Source: Polydactylus sextarius
Taxonomy: Eukaryota > Chordata > Actinopteri > Polynemidae
Assembly: GCA_016801845.1 (NCBI GenBank)
Contig: CM028907.1
Span: 17,077,598-17,141,597, forward strand
Direction of reading: 5' to 3'
DNA: 64,000 bases
In this document: positions 1 to 11,623 of the stretch, in pieces
How positions within the stretch are numbered: position 1 is the stretch's first letter
How the letters are laid out: every line of letters starts with the position of its first letter
Notes under the pieces: model-generated
Told to the model about the DNA's origin: nothing
The model's database searches: none
What the model saw: only the letters and a program-made list of their open reading frames with translations
Translations under genes and position numbers: made by a program

Positions 1-41
1 TCCCGGAGTTGATACATTCCCTTTACAGTTGATGGTTGATA

Positions 42-262
42 TTTGTAAATTTGTTTCGGGGCTTGTAAAAGTGTTTTGCTGTTTGTAAAAATGTTTCCTG
101 TTGTTAATTTGTTTTCTGAAATGTAAATTTGTTTAGGGACTTTGTAAATGTGTTATGGTAATGTAATTGTTTTAAATGTTTTATGATATGTAAACATGTT
201 TTCTAAAATGTAAATTTGTCTCAGCTTTGTTAAAGTGGTTCACATTTTGTAATCTTTTTTTG
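42..262. repeat. Degenerate minisatellite, unit about 20 bp
   Basis: About eleven imperfect copies of a roughly 20-bp unit stand head to tail. Each begins with TTTGTAAA or TGTAAAT and is followed by a TGTTT or TGTTTT word and a short variable end. Copies can be seen starting near 42, 62, 82, 104, 122, 140, 160, 187, 206, 226 and 246; an outlying TTTGTAAATG lies near 288. The units have diverged too far for this to be a young array. One copy contains TGTAAACA, a forkhead-type word, and the A/T pattern makes the whole tract easily bent or melted. I do not recognise it as a named satellite. Confidence 0.75.
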
Positions 263-571
263 CACCTCCTGGCCACCGTACATTGGTTTGTAAATGTTAA
301 AAAGAAACCAATGGGTTTTTTTGGGGAGGTTTGTGAAAGTCTCCCGAATTAATAATTTTGACTGTGGCCATCACAGCCCAGTGCTGATCCTGAGGGCTTA
401 CTTTATAGTCCTGAATAAATCACTTCCTATGAGGTCAAAGGCCACATATTTTTTCCTCCTCACACCTTTCCTGCTGTCTCTCCAAAACAGCGCCTTTGGA
501 AACATCCAAGCTGCTCCTCCTGTGTCTGGGATGTGCTTTTAACATGCCAGATAAAACTCGTTTTTACTGTG

Positions 572-573
<2 letters not shown>

Positions 574-610
<37 letters not shown>
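574..610. repeat. (TG)n microsatellite, about 18 units
   Basis: An almost pure TG dinucleotide run, with CG once just past its end. The length is in the range that is usually polymorphic and can adopt Z-DNA. Confidence 0.95.
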
Positions 611-611
<1 letters not shown>

Positions 612-1110
612 CGTGTGATTGAAGCAACCTGCAGGTGGAGGAACAACCAGTAACCTACAGTATCTCCAGCCTTCAAAAACCCCCTTTATGTTCCACCACC
701 AGATGTGGAAAGAAGCAGCGAGAAACCGTGGCAAAGAGCCAGAAGGAATCGCGTCGGAACGCTGCTTTAGCGGGTCATTGTGTGTTTTTACTTGCTTTTT
801 CTCTCTGCCTCTCAGTAATTTGACTTTTGTTGAAATGTTGGGAACCATCAGGGCAGTTGTAAGCATGTGAGGAGCTGGACCAATTGATGGGGAGACATTG
901 CCTTCAATCTCCATCTATTAATATCAGTTTTATATTTTGCCACAGTTAACTCTTAGCACCTAATCTTCTGATGGTCTCAACCTTCAGCCAAATGTGTTGT
1001 CAGTGAAAAGAGAAGATCTGACTGAATTTGCCCTCTAGGGGTGAAGCGTTGGAACGACAGCAGAGGGAAGAGACGAAGTGAAGGAGAATCCACCACATAC
1101 TCTAGCTCTG

Positions 1111-1126
1111 TTTTTTTTTTTTTTTT
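1111..1126. repeat. poly(T) run, 16 nt
   Basis: Uninterrupted T16 in ordinary noncoding sequence. There is no recognisable retroposed body next to it on the minus strand. Confidence 0.9.
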
Positions 1127-1486
1127 CACCCTCATGGATTTGGACAAAATCATCTCAGATCTCATCTTATCTTAGAGGCAACACATCTCAGAGATAAAAA
1201 GAACATTTATGCAGCAGATGGGTGAAGATGTGTGAACACACTCCACCGGCAAGTTTAGTCAAAGACATGATAGAGAGATCCAACCTGACAAGGGCAACAC
1301 ATTAAGGCTAAACGAAGGTGTTAGTGCAGCCTGAACGCTGCTGTCTATCAGTCGTTCACATTTCAAAGCTTGTAATTTTAAAGGTATGAAATGCTTCCCT
1401 CCAAAGCTTTTCTGCCTGAAGGATGAAGCTCTCAGGAAGCAAGTTCCCTCAGGGATCCTCCATGTCTCTTATCTCACACATACCAC

Positions 1487-1503
1487 AACACACACACACA
1501 CAG
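1487..1503. repeat. Short (CA)n microsatellite
   Basis: About eight CA units, followed after 26 nt by a second weaker CA cluster near 1530. Confidence 0.85.
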
Positions 1504-1734
1504 ACTCCAACATATGCTTATACGGATGTACACACACATGCATACATACAGATTTCACTTATCTTTGTATGGGACATCTGCTAAACTACTACTCTTCACT
1601 CCTCCACCTGACCATGAGTAACCTTCTCTCTATTGATCCCCCATTAAGGCTCCACAACTTTCTCCAGAACAGATGTCAGGGGAGCATCACACAGTTTGAT
1701 GTTTTTAATAAAAATGCAATAAGGAGATAGAGTT

Positions 1735-1780
1735 GGAAGAGGAGGAGGAGGAAGAAAAAGCAGAGGAGGAGGAAGAAAGG
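1735..1780. repeat. Polypurine GGA/GAA tract
   Basis: A run of A and G with one C, largely GGA and GAA trinucleotides. The acidic, Glu-rich open frame passing through it is a by-product of the repeat. Confidence 0.85.
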
Positions 1781-2399
1781 ACACTTTTCTCATGGAGGAG
1801 CAACCTGAAGGTAGGTGCGTTAGTGCAATGCAACTTTGTGTGTATTTGTATGTGTTTGTGTCTTACTTGGCAGCCCTTTTTCACAAGTTTCGCCTCTACT
1901 GATGTGGTTGGCGAGAAACTTTTTTTAAAAGAGCATTTGAAGAATCTCAGATGTTACAAGACGAAACACCCACATGTGTTTGTGTGCGTGCGTGCGTGCC
2001 TGCGAGTCAGCTCAGATTGACTTGACTCTTTCACTTCAATCGCATCTTTGTAGGTCTGTTGGTGGATCCTATAAGCAAAGCGCAGGGGGAAAGGTTGCAT
2101 AGCACAACTTCAGTGATTTCTTTCAGTCGAGCCATAAGGGATCTATAGCACCAGCAACCTGACTGGCAGGCAGACGGGGTGAGGACGAAACGATAAAATA
2201 TCAGATAAGAAACTGTCAAAATTCAAAAAAATGCACTGGTCAATAATCCATGTCTTTACCCGAGTATCTGAACAAGCAGTCTGAGTTTGAGTTTTGAGAT
2301 GCAGACAGACAAAGAAAAAGAGACAGCAGAGTGAGAGGAAGGGTTGAGAGGGGGAGGGAAGGTGGGGGGTTCTCACTTGATAGAACTGACAAACATACA

Positions 2400-2413
2400 G
2401 ATAGATAGATAGA
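2400..2413. repeat. Short (ATAG)n tetranucleotide repeat
   Basis: Three and a half GATA-type units in a row, next to a region rich in GACA/GATA words. Confidence 0.8.
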
Positions 2414-2540
2414 AAGTGTTCTGAAAGACACACTGAGCAAAAGGACAGTCATTACACTCTAAAAGGTTATAAATCTAATATAGAAAAGGGAGACAATGAA
2501 AATCCCACCTCTCACAAACATCTCTCACACTGGCCCAGCT

Positions 2541-2567
2541 CCTCTCTCCTCCTCCTCCTCCTCCTCT
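2541..2567. repeat. (CTC)n trinucleotide repeat
   Basis: A pure pyrimidine run made mainly of CTC units, seven or so in the clean core. Confidence 0.9.
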
Positions 2568-2796
2568 GCTGATGTATTTACCCACCTGACAAATACATGT
2601 GTGGGGCCCATTGACGAATTGAAAAAGATGTGCGAATGAATAATAAATCTATGACAGCTGTACATTTTTAATTGATTCTTCCCAAGTACAAACAGCATTG
2701 AGATTGTGAGGCTTCACACGCTCCCTCAGGGAAAACGATTTGATTTTCTTTTATCCACTAATGTATTTATTACTACTGAAGCTGGAATGAAACAGA

Positions 2797-2830
2797 TAGA
2801 GAGAGAGAGAGGTGTGGTGGTGGTGGTGGG
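2797..2830. repeat. Compound (GA)n-(GGT)n repeat
   Basis: A GA run of about eight units changes directly into a GGT run of about five units. Both are purine-rich on the plus strand. Confidence 0.85.
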
Positions 2831-3214
2831 ATGAATATTTGACTGGGAATTTGTGACATGCAACATGTCAGCGAGGTTTTCCTGACAGTCAGTTTTATCT
2901 CGCTGCGCCTGTTTCACTCTTCCTTTCAGGAGTTGTTGTTGTGTTCTAGATGATCTTTGATAACTGTAAGATCACAGATCTTACATTCCTGTCCATCAAA
3001 CCCTCACTTGTAAAAGCTAAATAAATGAATGAATTTACAAAACCCAAGAAGCTATTTGTTATTTGTTGTTGACAAAAGTAAAATTAAGACAGACATAATT
3101 CTAAAAAAATCTACATTCCTTTGTGGGAAAAATACCAAGTATAATCACCAGTATTTCATTAATTAACAATCTGCACTAATGTTATTACTAATCCAAGGGG
3201 CTCTTGGGGCATCA

Positions 3215-3420
3215 GAGACCTGTACTGTAAAGCTGGTTCACTTCTTACTGGTGGAAAATCACCATGGTAACTGATGCTGAACCTCTTACCTGCTCCAGGT
3301 TAAAATCTGTCAACAGCGTAAACTATGGACTAATCAGATCCTTGAAAAACAACAGACATCATTGTACAGGATTCCCACATGGACAACAACGGTGGATGTT
3401 TTAATAGGTGAGTGGAATTG
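3215..3420. mobile_element. Possible fragment of a teleost dispersed repeat
   Basis: The words ATCACCATGGTAAC, GATGCTGAAC and ACCTGCTCCAGG occur in the order and rough spacing that I remember from a high-copy teleost element. The remainder has diverged and I cannot place either end. It could equally be unique sequence containing a chance X-box-like palindrome (CACCATGGTAAC). Confidence 0.3.
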
Positions 3421-4203
3421 TTTTGCTGTTTGAGTGTAAATGACAGTAAATAAATGCATAATAACTATTGGAGCTTCATTTATATTGAACACTGATGGTT
3501 TGATTCTGTCACTGCAGCAGATGACAATGACTGAAAATAAAAATTAACCTCTCTGACACTTTTTATTATAAAACCTACATACATAATTTGAACTATTCCC
3601 AGTAATTATATATAGATGAACATTTCAGTGGGATTGAGACAATCAGACATGAACTACTTCAGAAACAGTTGGACATGAACTTTTACAACATAACATTAGT
3701 CTGACTTTCATAATTGCAAATATTATGATGTCAACCTGTAGATGTCACTACAAGTGAATTTTCCTCATGTCATATTAAGAACTTTATTCATGGTTCTGAT
3801 GATGAAGCTTGTAATTTTCAAATCCCCCTCTTTCACATGAGTGTGTCTGTATCCAGGAGAAAAGCCTCCGTTCACTGAGCCAGTTGAACCTGTTTCATAT
3901 GACAGCTTAATGAGACAATTGTTAGGTTTACTGAAACCAGATAACTGAAACTTGGTCCTCATGCTGGTCTTTTTACTATAAAGTAAAGGATGTTCATAAC
4001 ATTTTGTTTTTGCTTCAAGAATGAAATAGCAATGATGAGAGTTAATACAGTGTTGCAGGTGAAACTTATCGATACTCTCGCATCTGTCAATTATTACCAC
4101 AGAATGTTTCTGGACAAAAGAGAAATATTATTAATATTATTTTTTTATATTGAAGAACATTTTCAACAATTCGCCATAAGTTTAGACAACCATGTGCACT
4201 AAC
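3421..4203. other. AT-rich noncoding stretch
   Basis: Unique-looking AT-rich DNA with no coding signal. The last six bases (ACTAAC, 4198-4203) are the left target-site duplication of the element that follows. Confidence 0.6.
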
Positions 4204-4789
4204 AATCTGTGAATGGTTTGTTCATTCATTATTCCGTTTCCAAAACAAAACCGAAAAGCAAAAAATTGGGGGGATGACTACCGGGCCTCACCGGATAACA
4301 AAGGTGGTGGCAGCTTAAGAAACCCTGTGGTTACATTAGAGGCTTGACAGCGTAGTTACGGCCACACTTGAGTGTTTTAGAGAACATATTTTTTAAAGTG
4401 GCAAGACACACCTTGAAATAAGTAACGCTCTTCAGCGCGTTGGTGCCCGATGCCGCTCTCCTGTCTTCTCAGCAGTGAGATCCCCCCCTTCAAGCTGAGC
4501 CAGCGACTCACGTGGAATAGGATGACGTCTAACCGTTCCATACCGCAAGACTGAAGCACTGAGTGAACCAGAGACGTCTAGGAGGGCTGAATGAAACTGA
4601 CTGAATGAAATGGAACATCAAAACCCTGCACTTATCAAATACAAATTAAACTGAATGTCAAGTAATTTTTTTTTTTTTTATTTTGTTTTTCCATTTTGGT
4701 TTTAAAAGCCAAAAAAAAAAAAAAAAAAATTTTTTTTTTTTGTTTTGTTTTGGAAACGGAATAATGAATAAATGAACCATTCGTAGATT
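4204..4789. mobile_element. Non-autonomous DNA transposon with long terminal inverted repeats (586 bp)
   Basis: The left end (AATCTGTGAATGG...) and the reverse complement of the right end (AATCTACGAATGG...) match with a few substitutions over about 45 bp, including a perfect stretch TTCATTATTCCGTTTCCAAA. The element is flanked by the direct repeat ACTAAC at 4198-4203 and 4790-4795, extendable to ACTAACA if one end base is reassigned. The interior has no long open frame. It contains a moderately GC-rich core (about 4260-4560) and, near the right end, poly(A) at 4711-4729 immediately followed by poly(T) at 4730-4741. It has no transposase and so would depend on one supplied in trans. A 6-7 bp duplication does not fit Tc1/mariner (TA), Harbinger (3 bp) or piggyBac (TTAA), and a typical hAT would give 8 bp. 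I leave the superfamily open. Confidence 0.85.
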
Positions 4790-7700
4790 ACTAACACTGG
4801 TAGTTTGATATATTTATTTATGTATTTTATACCTGGCTCTAATACCTGTTGTATTTCAGGACATTTACATCTCAGCTCTGCACAGACAGACTTAGTTGTG
4901 CCTCGAGCCTAAATGTTTTGGATTTATGTCGACATATTACATTTAACATGCTTACATGCTAGTTGTAAAGCAGTATAACAACATGTTAGGATATTTCCAG
5001 TAAAGCAAATTTGATTGCAAACAAACTAACGTTAAATCGACCATAATTATGTTTTTATATAGACAATAGATCCTATCATTACTTTTAATGAAAACTTTGC
5101 TAACACGTTTATTGTATGTTGTCTTCATAGATTGTTTCCGCTGCCACCGAGTGGCCACAAAATCAGTAATCGGAGTTTTAATATTAGTGGGAAATGTCAG
5201 AAAATCCCATATAATATAGTAACAGTTAAAATATGAAGTGTACATGTAACAACAGTAAATACATATAGAGAGTATATAAATAAATAAATCAAGTAAATAC
5301 ACACACGTATTCGCATATACATAGGTAGATATCATTTCTATTTACCATGCTCTGTAATACGATAAAAAATTGACTTACTTATCTACATATTTATACAATT
5401 ATAAGGGTTCACAAAGGTTTCATCATTTCCAAACTTAAGATTTGTGTTTTTTGCTGCCAGTTTGTTATTTACCATTCATTTCTGTGTCTAGTTTTAATGG
5501 ATATAGATTCACCCAGCATATGTTTATTGACTTCATTTATGTGCAGCTAATTGTCTCCATATTGCTGAACAGATGGTCTGCTCGCTTTAGTAATTTCCCT
5601 CTGGGAGCTTGTGTTAATTCCTCTCAACTCGATATGTTTGTCCCTACATGGTGACACATCAGACTGATGATACTGACAAGGTCAGGCTTCATTAATGATT
5701 TTAAATATGTCTGTATATACTAATTATTGTTAGTCAACACACTTGAAGTGCTGCTAGAGGAGCAGCTCTGGTGCTTTGGCAGCTTCCGTTGGAGGACAGT
5801 TGAATTATTATCCATGCTTTTATTTATTATGTACTATAATCTTCACTGTATAATCTTAAAACTGTGACAGAGCAGAGAAGTCCTATTAGTGTTTCATGGA
5901 ATAGTTAGTGGATGATAATCTTCATAACAAGCTGCCTGAATTGGGGCAGGGAATTTGCAGCAAAAGAAATATTTTTAGACCCTTCTGACTGATGAGTGAA
6001 AATCCCTACATTCCTATATCCTCAGTGTGTTAAAGAGAATATTAGATTAGCAGTTGAGGGGTGTGGTTTGTACTAATTAGAGTATACATTTGCTAGTATG
6101 TACATTTCATTCAGTAATTAATGGAGAATCATAGCACATAAAGTACAAAAAATGTATTTGCATAAAGTAGTATAGTGAAGTAATAAATATAGTTGTAGTA
6201 TATATTATAACTGTTTGTGGAACATATGTAATAACCCATTTGTCCCATTCATACAAGCTTAAAAAGTCATAGTGTTACATTCAAATCAATAGTGAAACCA
6301 GTGTAACAGATTTCTGTGGCAATAAATGAGCTGTAACTGTCATGTCTCTGTTTATTGTGTATGTATCTGTTTGCAATTTTATTGTTATGCTTAGTTGTTT
6401 GTTGCAATGACACAGCAGAAGGTGAGCAACTAGCATTGTACCTACACTTCTACTGGACCAACAAACAACGTGTGTCCTTGCCCAGCTGCTTCATTAGATA
6501 ACATGGGGATGAGCACACATTACACGTAATGAGCCCGCGCTGCTCTTGTCTTCTGGATGTCATGCTGAACATTCATGCATTGTTTTCATTGATATGAGTA
6601 TAATAATTAAATGCAGAGCAGGAAGAATTCACTCACTGAAAATGTGAACAACGCTGCATCAGATTTGGAAAACTTGAAGACACCTTAAGGCTCTTGTCCT
6701 TTCAGTTTCCCCTTTGCTCTCTGTATCACCAAATCAATTTGCAATGAATCACATTTCACACTTAGGGTTGTCAACTGCAGTTGCTCATTGTATCAGATTT
6801 ATATGCCAGTAAAGTTAAACAGTGTTTTATCTAATTTGGATCAACCATTAACTTTTCCCATTAAGGGATGTAAAATATGTTCCTCCTGCTTCAACACTGA
6901 GACGGTGATGATTAAGACAAGCAGTGAGGACAGTGTGAGCAGGAAGGACGAGCCCTGGGCTTCGCTGATAAGAACAAATGATCAATATTCTATAATTTTA
7001 CTGCTCCTCTTTGATTCAGCTTGGTAATGTTATCATCATTCACAGGCAATGCAGGAAAATGCCATCAAAGAATGACATTTCCGCCTGCACATGTCCTTGG
7101 ATCATCTCTGAGTTTGGATAAGCAGACAAAGTCATTGTGGAAAACTTTTTTTTTTTTAACATTTCCTCATCTGTGATAAACCAACTGTCACTCCATTAAT
7201 GGACTATCTGCCTCTGGCATTGGATGTATCCATGATGTGCATTACTTTGATATAAACAAATTTTCTGCTGTTTGGACCATGTGTATTGACCTTGTGCTCA
7301 CAAAACTATACAATCTGTCTCACGTATCTAACATATTCCGTAAGAATGTGTTTATTTCTAAGGTGAGAAAAACAGGGTTTAAAAGTTTTCCATCTGGTCG
7401 CTCTTTTCTAGATAAATAGTGTCTGATTATATTGTCTTTTTGTTTATTATCATGATTGTGTTTCAACAGGTACGCTCAAAATGCTACTGCTCTTTTCAGG
7501 ATATTCGATACCAGTGCTCCATAGTTGCCTTGGATCCTAAACTCCAGATATGTACTGTATGTTAGACTGAGGCCTGTTTACATGTTCTCCAGCAGCAGCA
7601 GTTCTGCAGGTCTTCAACAGTCTGTGTATTATCAGTGAGCCGGTTACAAAACACATCAGTCTCGCAGTGAGATTGTTCCACAGATGTGGGGCTGACTGGC

Positions 7701-8318
7701 TTCCAGCTCCTTTGAAGTGACGCTGGAGTTTCTAGATTCCATGTCTGTCTATATCTACATTAGCTGAAGACGGAGGCTGCAGAGGGTTAGATCTTATTTG
7801 CTGAGCACAGCGCAAACAAAGCGGTAGCGGTGAGCCAAGTCAACCTGACATCCAAAAAACAGGAGTGTAAGCACGGCTGAGAGATGGAGGCCAGCTCTGT
7901 AAGCTGCTGTAATCAGTGACATCGAGATGGAATCGACACAGATGCGACATGGAGGTCTTGCATCGTAAAAAAAGGGCTGGAGAAAGTTATATCTAATCTT
8001 GCCACTGTGTTCTTGTTTGTAATATTGTTGGGTAAGCAAGCGTTGTCTCAGGAGGGATCTCTTGCCTCAGTATTGGGTGGCAGAAGTTCAAAGGCGGTGT
8101 AGGGGTCATGGGATGGAAGAGGCAGGACACAGGAGGGGGATTTGGTTGGGACAGGGCTCCTGTTGTCCCCAGCTGTCCTGTCCACGTCCCCCCGATCGAA
8201 GGGCAGCCTCAGGTCAGAAGGCCACCAAGAAGAAAGGAAAGAGGGAGATCGAGGGGGTTCAAATACGGGCTATAAACCAGAGGAGACTGAAGGAAGGGTA
8301 GGGAGGCCGTGTTTATGA
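4790..8318. other. AT-rich noncoding stretch
   Basis: I see no gene. Near 5140-5180 lies a piece reading CTGCCACCGAGTGGCCACAAAA, and near 13170 a similar one (CCACCCCGTAGTGGCCAAAA). Such words occur in teleost dispersed repeats, but I cannot delimit an element. From about 7790 to 8300 the sequence is more GC-rich, without a coding pattern. Confidence 0.5.
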
Positions 8319-8352
8319 GTGTGTGTGTGTGTGTGTGTTTGTGTGTGTGTGC
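8319..8352. repeat. (TG)n microsatellite
   Basis: About 16 TG units with one T insertion. It is paired with an oppositely oriented (CA)n run 43 bp downstream. Confidence 0.95.
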
Positions 8353-8392
8353 TCTGCGACAACACACACTGTCATCCACTCCCTTTCCCTGT

Positions 8393-8394
<2 letters not shown>

Positions 8395-8419
<25 letters not shown>
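8395..8419. repeat. (CA)n microsatellite
   Basis: About 12 CA units. With the TG run just upstream it forms an inverted repeat whose loop is about 43 nt, so a single strand could fold into a long hairpin. Confidence 0.95.
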
Positions 8420-8423
<4 letters not shown>

Positions 8424-8985
8424 CAGTGTTACCAGACGTCCCTTTGGCCTCTGATATATTTATATGCTCAGAGCAGTCTCTGCTCAGAGAGGGAGACCCA
8501 CAAGATGCACCTGAGCAAATATTAACATCCTCCATGAGGAGCCTTTGATGTGAGGGGGCCAAAGCCTTGGGTCGGCACCCCTCAGTGGGCTCAGTTCAGA
8601 GCACAAGGTCTGCAGAGTCAATAGAAGAGTGGGAAGATACTGAGGAGCAGATGGGTCAAACTGTCAGCCAGACGTGAAGGCTACGCTACACATTTCAGGG
8701 TCAGGGAAATCTGCATTGAAATTATGAGGGTTATTTATGTAGAGGTATGTTTCAGACAGAAAACCACAGTCAGTGAACTGTTAAATGCACACAAATGTCA
8801 TGTCAGTTTTCAACAAGCTGTATTTTCACTGTACTGTTCATTCGAACATCAGACTTGCTCTCGTGAGAGTTTTAAGGCCACGCTTATTTTTTTTTCTTCT
8901 TACAGAGTCCACAGCTAGTGCAGGGTATTCTGTCTCTCAACCTTTCATGAACTACTGTCGAAAGTTCATAAAACTCAAGAGCGTG

Positions 8986-9003
8986 AAAAAAAAAAAAAAA
9001 AAA
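8986..9003. repeat. poly(A) run, 18 nt
   Basis: An uninterrupted A run. Together with the poly(T) 300 bp downstream it brackets a 298-bp segment, but no inverted repeat beyond the homopolymers is visible. Confidence 0.9.
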
Positions 9004-9300
9004 CAGAAAAGAAAATCCACAACTTATTTGAAAGAGGAAAAAAAAGATTAACTTCCAGAGACTTAAGTGTCTTCGCTGCTAAATCCCTTTTCAAACGTTG
9101 GGAAGAGACTTGAGGGAAATAAATATATAAAGTCATCCAAGAACCAGGCTAAGTGGTTTATCTCCTTTCATCTTGCCACCGTTATATGAGTACTAATCCT
9201 GCCTTGTGTCTTCAGTGCAGAGCTGAGGCCCCTCTGAAGTACATTAAATAGAATAGATTAGCTTCTCCAAAAAGTCACGAGGTGGCATTTTAGGATGTGC

Positions 9301-9322
9301 TTTTTTTTTTTTTTTTTTTTTT
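9301..9322. repeat. poly(T) run, 22 nt
   Basis: Uninterrupted T22. It might be the tail of a minus-strand retroposed sequence, but the adjoining sequence has no body that I recognise. Confidence 0.9.
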
Positions 9323-11296
9323 GGTGCCACAGATAGAGGATGGCATGAATCCATATCAGTGCTTGGCTTTGTCTTTGAGTGTGTGGCCTGAACTCTCAAC
9401 TGAAAGAGTAAAAGTTTAAGAGTTTTTGGAGGGTTTCTGGAAACAAGGGACATGTATTGTCTTTTGTCGTTTTTACCTTAAAAAACATTCAACAAACCAT
9501 CGTGAGAGAATTTACTCAAGAAGAGAGAATTCAGGAGAACTGACCATCCAGTCACTGCAATGCCAATTTCTACAGTAGAACTGGATGGACGGTTTACTGC
9601 AGGAAGTGGGCTGTGGGTGTGTAATGTAATTAAATGACTCCTTGTTTGATCTGCTCCATTTCATTTGGTCTTACTAATTTGGAAGAAAAATCTGATAAGA
9701 TGAAACCATCATGTGTTCTCACATCAAAAGTGATGGATGACAATGTTTCCACTATGTTCCCTCTTCATCTCCTCACTCAGACTTCTGAGGGCAGCGGTGA
9801 TTAGATCATCTTCAGTGTCTCTACACAATGAGCTATTGTTGGGAGAAGCAGCTGTAAATTGGACTTGTCAAAGCGATCTAGTTAGGGCTGGATCAAAGGC
9901 TTTACAGAGTACGACTACCTCTCATTCCTGGAAGACTTGTTTATATCTGCTAATTTCTTCTTTCTTCCCAACAGAGCAGAAGTGTGAGTTTATGGGTGGG
10001 CTTTATGGAGAACTGATATCAGCTGAAAAACAGAAGTCAGACAGTTTATCTTAGGACAAACCTGGCATCAGTGTACAGTCGAATCAAGCTACTGAGGGTA
10101 TTTACATAATCTTAATTTACATTTACAACATCTCCTTTTCTGAAACTAAAGCAGAGGAAAAAAAAATTGAAATTAAAAAAAGAAGAAGCCATAGACGTCT
10201 TCTTGTTGAACTAAGATTATTCAAAATTGTCGACCCCTCTAGAAACGGAATACATTACATACATAGCGTTCACTCTACAATGGATGTCAAATATTTTTGA
10301 GAAAGTTCAGTTGTGAATGTGCTCCACTTGTAAGTTGTTTTGCTTTCTCCTCTTGGATATAAATCCAATTTATCCCAAACCAGTTTTATGGGGTTTAAAT
10401 GTGCTATAGGTAATTTTTTGCTATTAGTACATAGCAGTCATTTACTTCCATGTACATTTATCTACTTCCTGTATCTATGCAAGATATGCGCAAGCCAAAG
10501 AAGAACTGAAAAGACGCAGGCCAAATGCAGTGGGTTTTCAAATCAAAAGAAAAGCCAGAGAGGAAAAAGGAGGAAAAGGTAGACGCCAACCCCACATAAT
10601 CTTGTGTCAGATCAAGGCCAAGAGCACAGATTTCAGCATGGACAGAAAGCTGTGGCCATCGTGAAAAATCATGAGGTTTTCATTTGCTGAATGATGGGCT
10701 GGGTTATTGTTTCCCATGTCTGATTGATTTGGAGGGAGCATTTATTAGCATGTAAAAATGCAAGTAGTTCGATGTTATTTATGGATATTCGTAAATCATT
10801 GTCTTACTCCATCGCTGCACACCTGTGGTTCACTACAGCACATGTGTCCAACACAGCTGAAGCTCAAGGTCTCAAAAGTACCACTGATCAGAAGATACAG
10901 TGTATCTATCTGCACTCAGTCACAACATGTGACAGTCACCACAGCATCTGCTGGCAATGTTTAAATCCTATGGGAAAAATCTGTGGCTTTAAATCAGGAA
11001 AGTGTCACAGAGGCATTTTAAAAAAAAATGTAAAAGTGTAAATCAACATCTTACATCACTGTGGGTTCTCCTATAACAGTGTCTATGGCAGAAGAAGACA
11101 AATACACTATTATGCATAAACGAACAGATTTTTTATGTAAATGCACATACGATCATAGAAAATATAGCTAACAGTTGATGAAGGTGCAGGTGTGCATTGT
11201 GGCCAATAGCAACAATGAGAAAGGCTCAAAAGAATTGAAGGAAACCTTATTGTATTATAAAGTTTTAGAATATATTTAATAATAACATATTTTCAA

Positions 11297-11623
11297 TTGC
11301 CAGTGGCTACAGTGCAAAGTTTTATCAAAAAGTTCCACACTGTGAAAAATCTCCAAGGACATGAAAGCAAGCCAAAATTGACTGCTGCTTGGGCAAGGAT
11401 GGTAGAGAGGCCAAAAGAATCCAAGGATCACTACCAAGGCCATCCCGAATTACATAAGCAATTCCGGTACCAACATCAAGACAATAATCTGAATACAGAC
11501 CTGAATCCCAGTGAGAATCTGTGGAGGGTACTGAAGACTAGAGCAATGGTGAGAAAGTGTTCCAACCACAAGGACCTGAAGATCTTGTGGTTCAACATCT
11601 CAGTGGTAATTTTTAGGTTGTAA
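11297..11623 (+). pseudogene. Broken Tc1-like transposase
   Basis: A 108-codon open frame carries the two ends of a Tc1/mariner transposase with the middle missing. Residues 3-30 (VATVQSFIKKF ... KPKLTA) match the N-terminal helix-turn-helix region that binds the inverted repeats; a piece between HTH words seems lost there too. Residues 68-76 (DLNPSENLW) are the conserved C-terminal block containing the third acidic residue of the DDE catalytic triad, with Ser where Ile is usual. A full-length Tc1 transposase is about 340 residues, so roughly two thirds is deleted, including the first two catalytic aspartates. The frame opens at a TTG with no convincing start codon, and I could not find terminal inverted repeats or TA duplications with confidence. 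It is surely inactive. This is recognition from memory of the family motifs; a protein search would settle it. Confidence 0.8.

Larger units (their letters stand above)
263..3214. other. Noncoding stretch with scattered simple repeats
   Basis: I see no coding sequence here. The short open frames are interrupted or pass through simple repeats. The stretch holds the TG, CA, CTC, GATA-type and purine tracts listed separately, and a short hairpin at 2966-2984 (GTAAGATC, loop ACA, GATCTTAC). Between these it is ordinary AT-rich DNA. Confidence 0.6.
8420..11296. other. Noncoding stretch with homopolymer runs
   Basis: No coding signal or recognisable transposon. It carries poly(A) at 8986-9003 and poly(T) at 9301-9322, listed separately. 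Nothing else stands out. Confidence 0.55.

Noticed and set aside
564..914. 116-codon minus-strand frame ending in a His-Thr run
   Set aside because: It reads through the (TG)n microsatellite, which produces the His-Thr run; no domain and no splice context.
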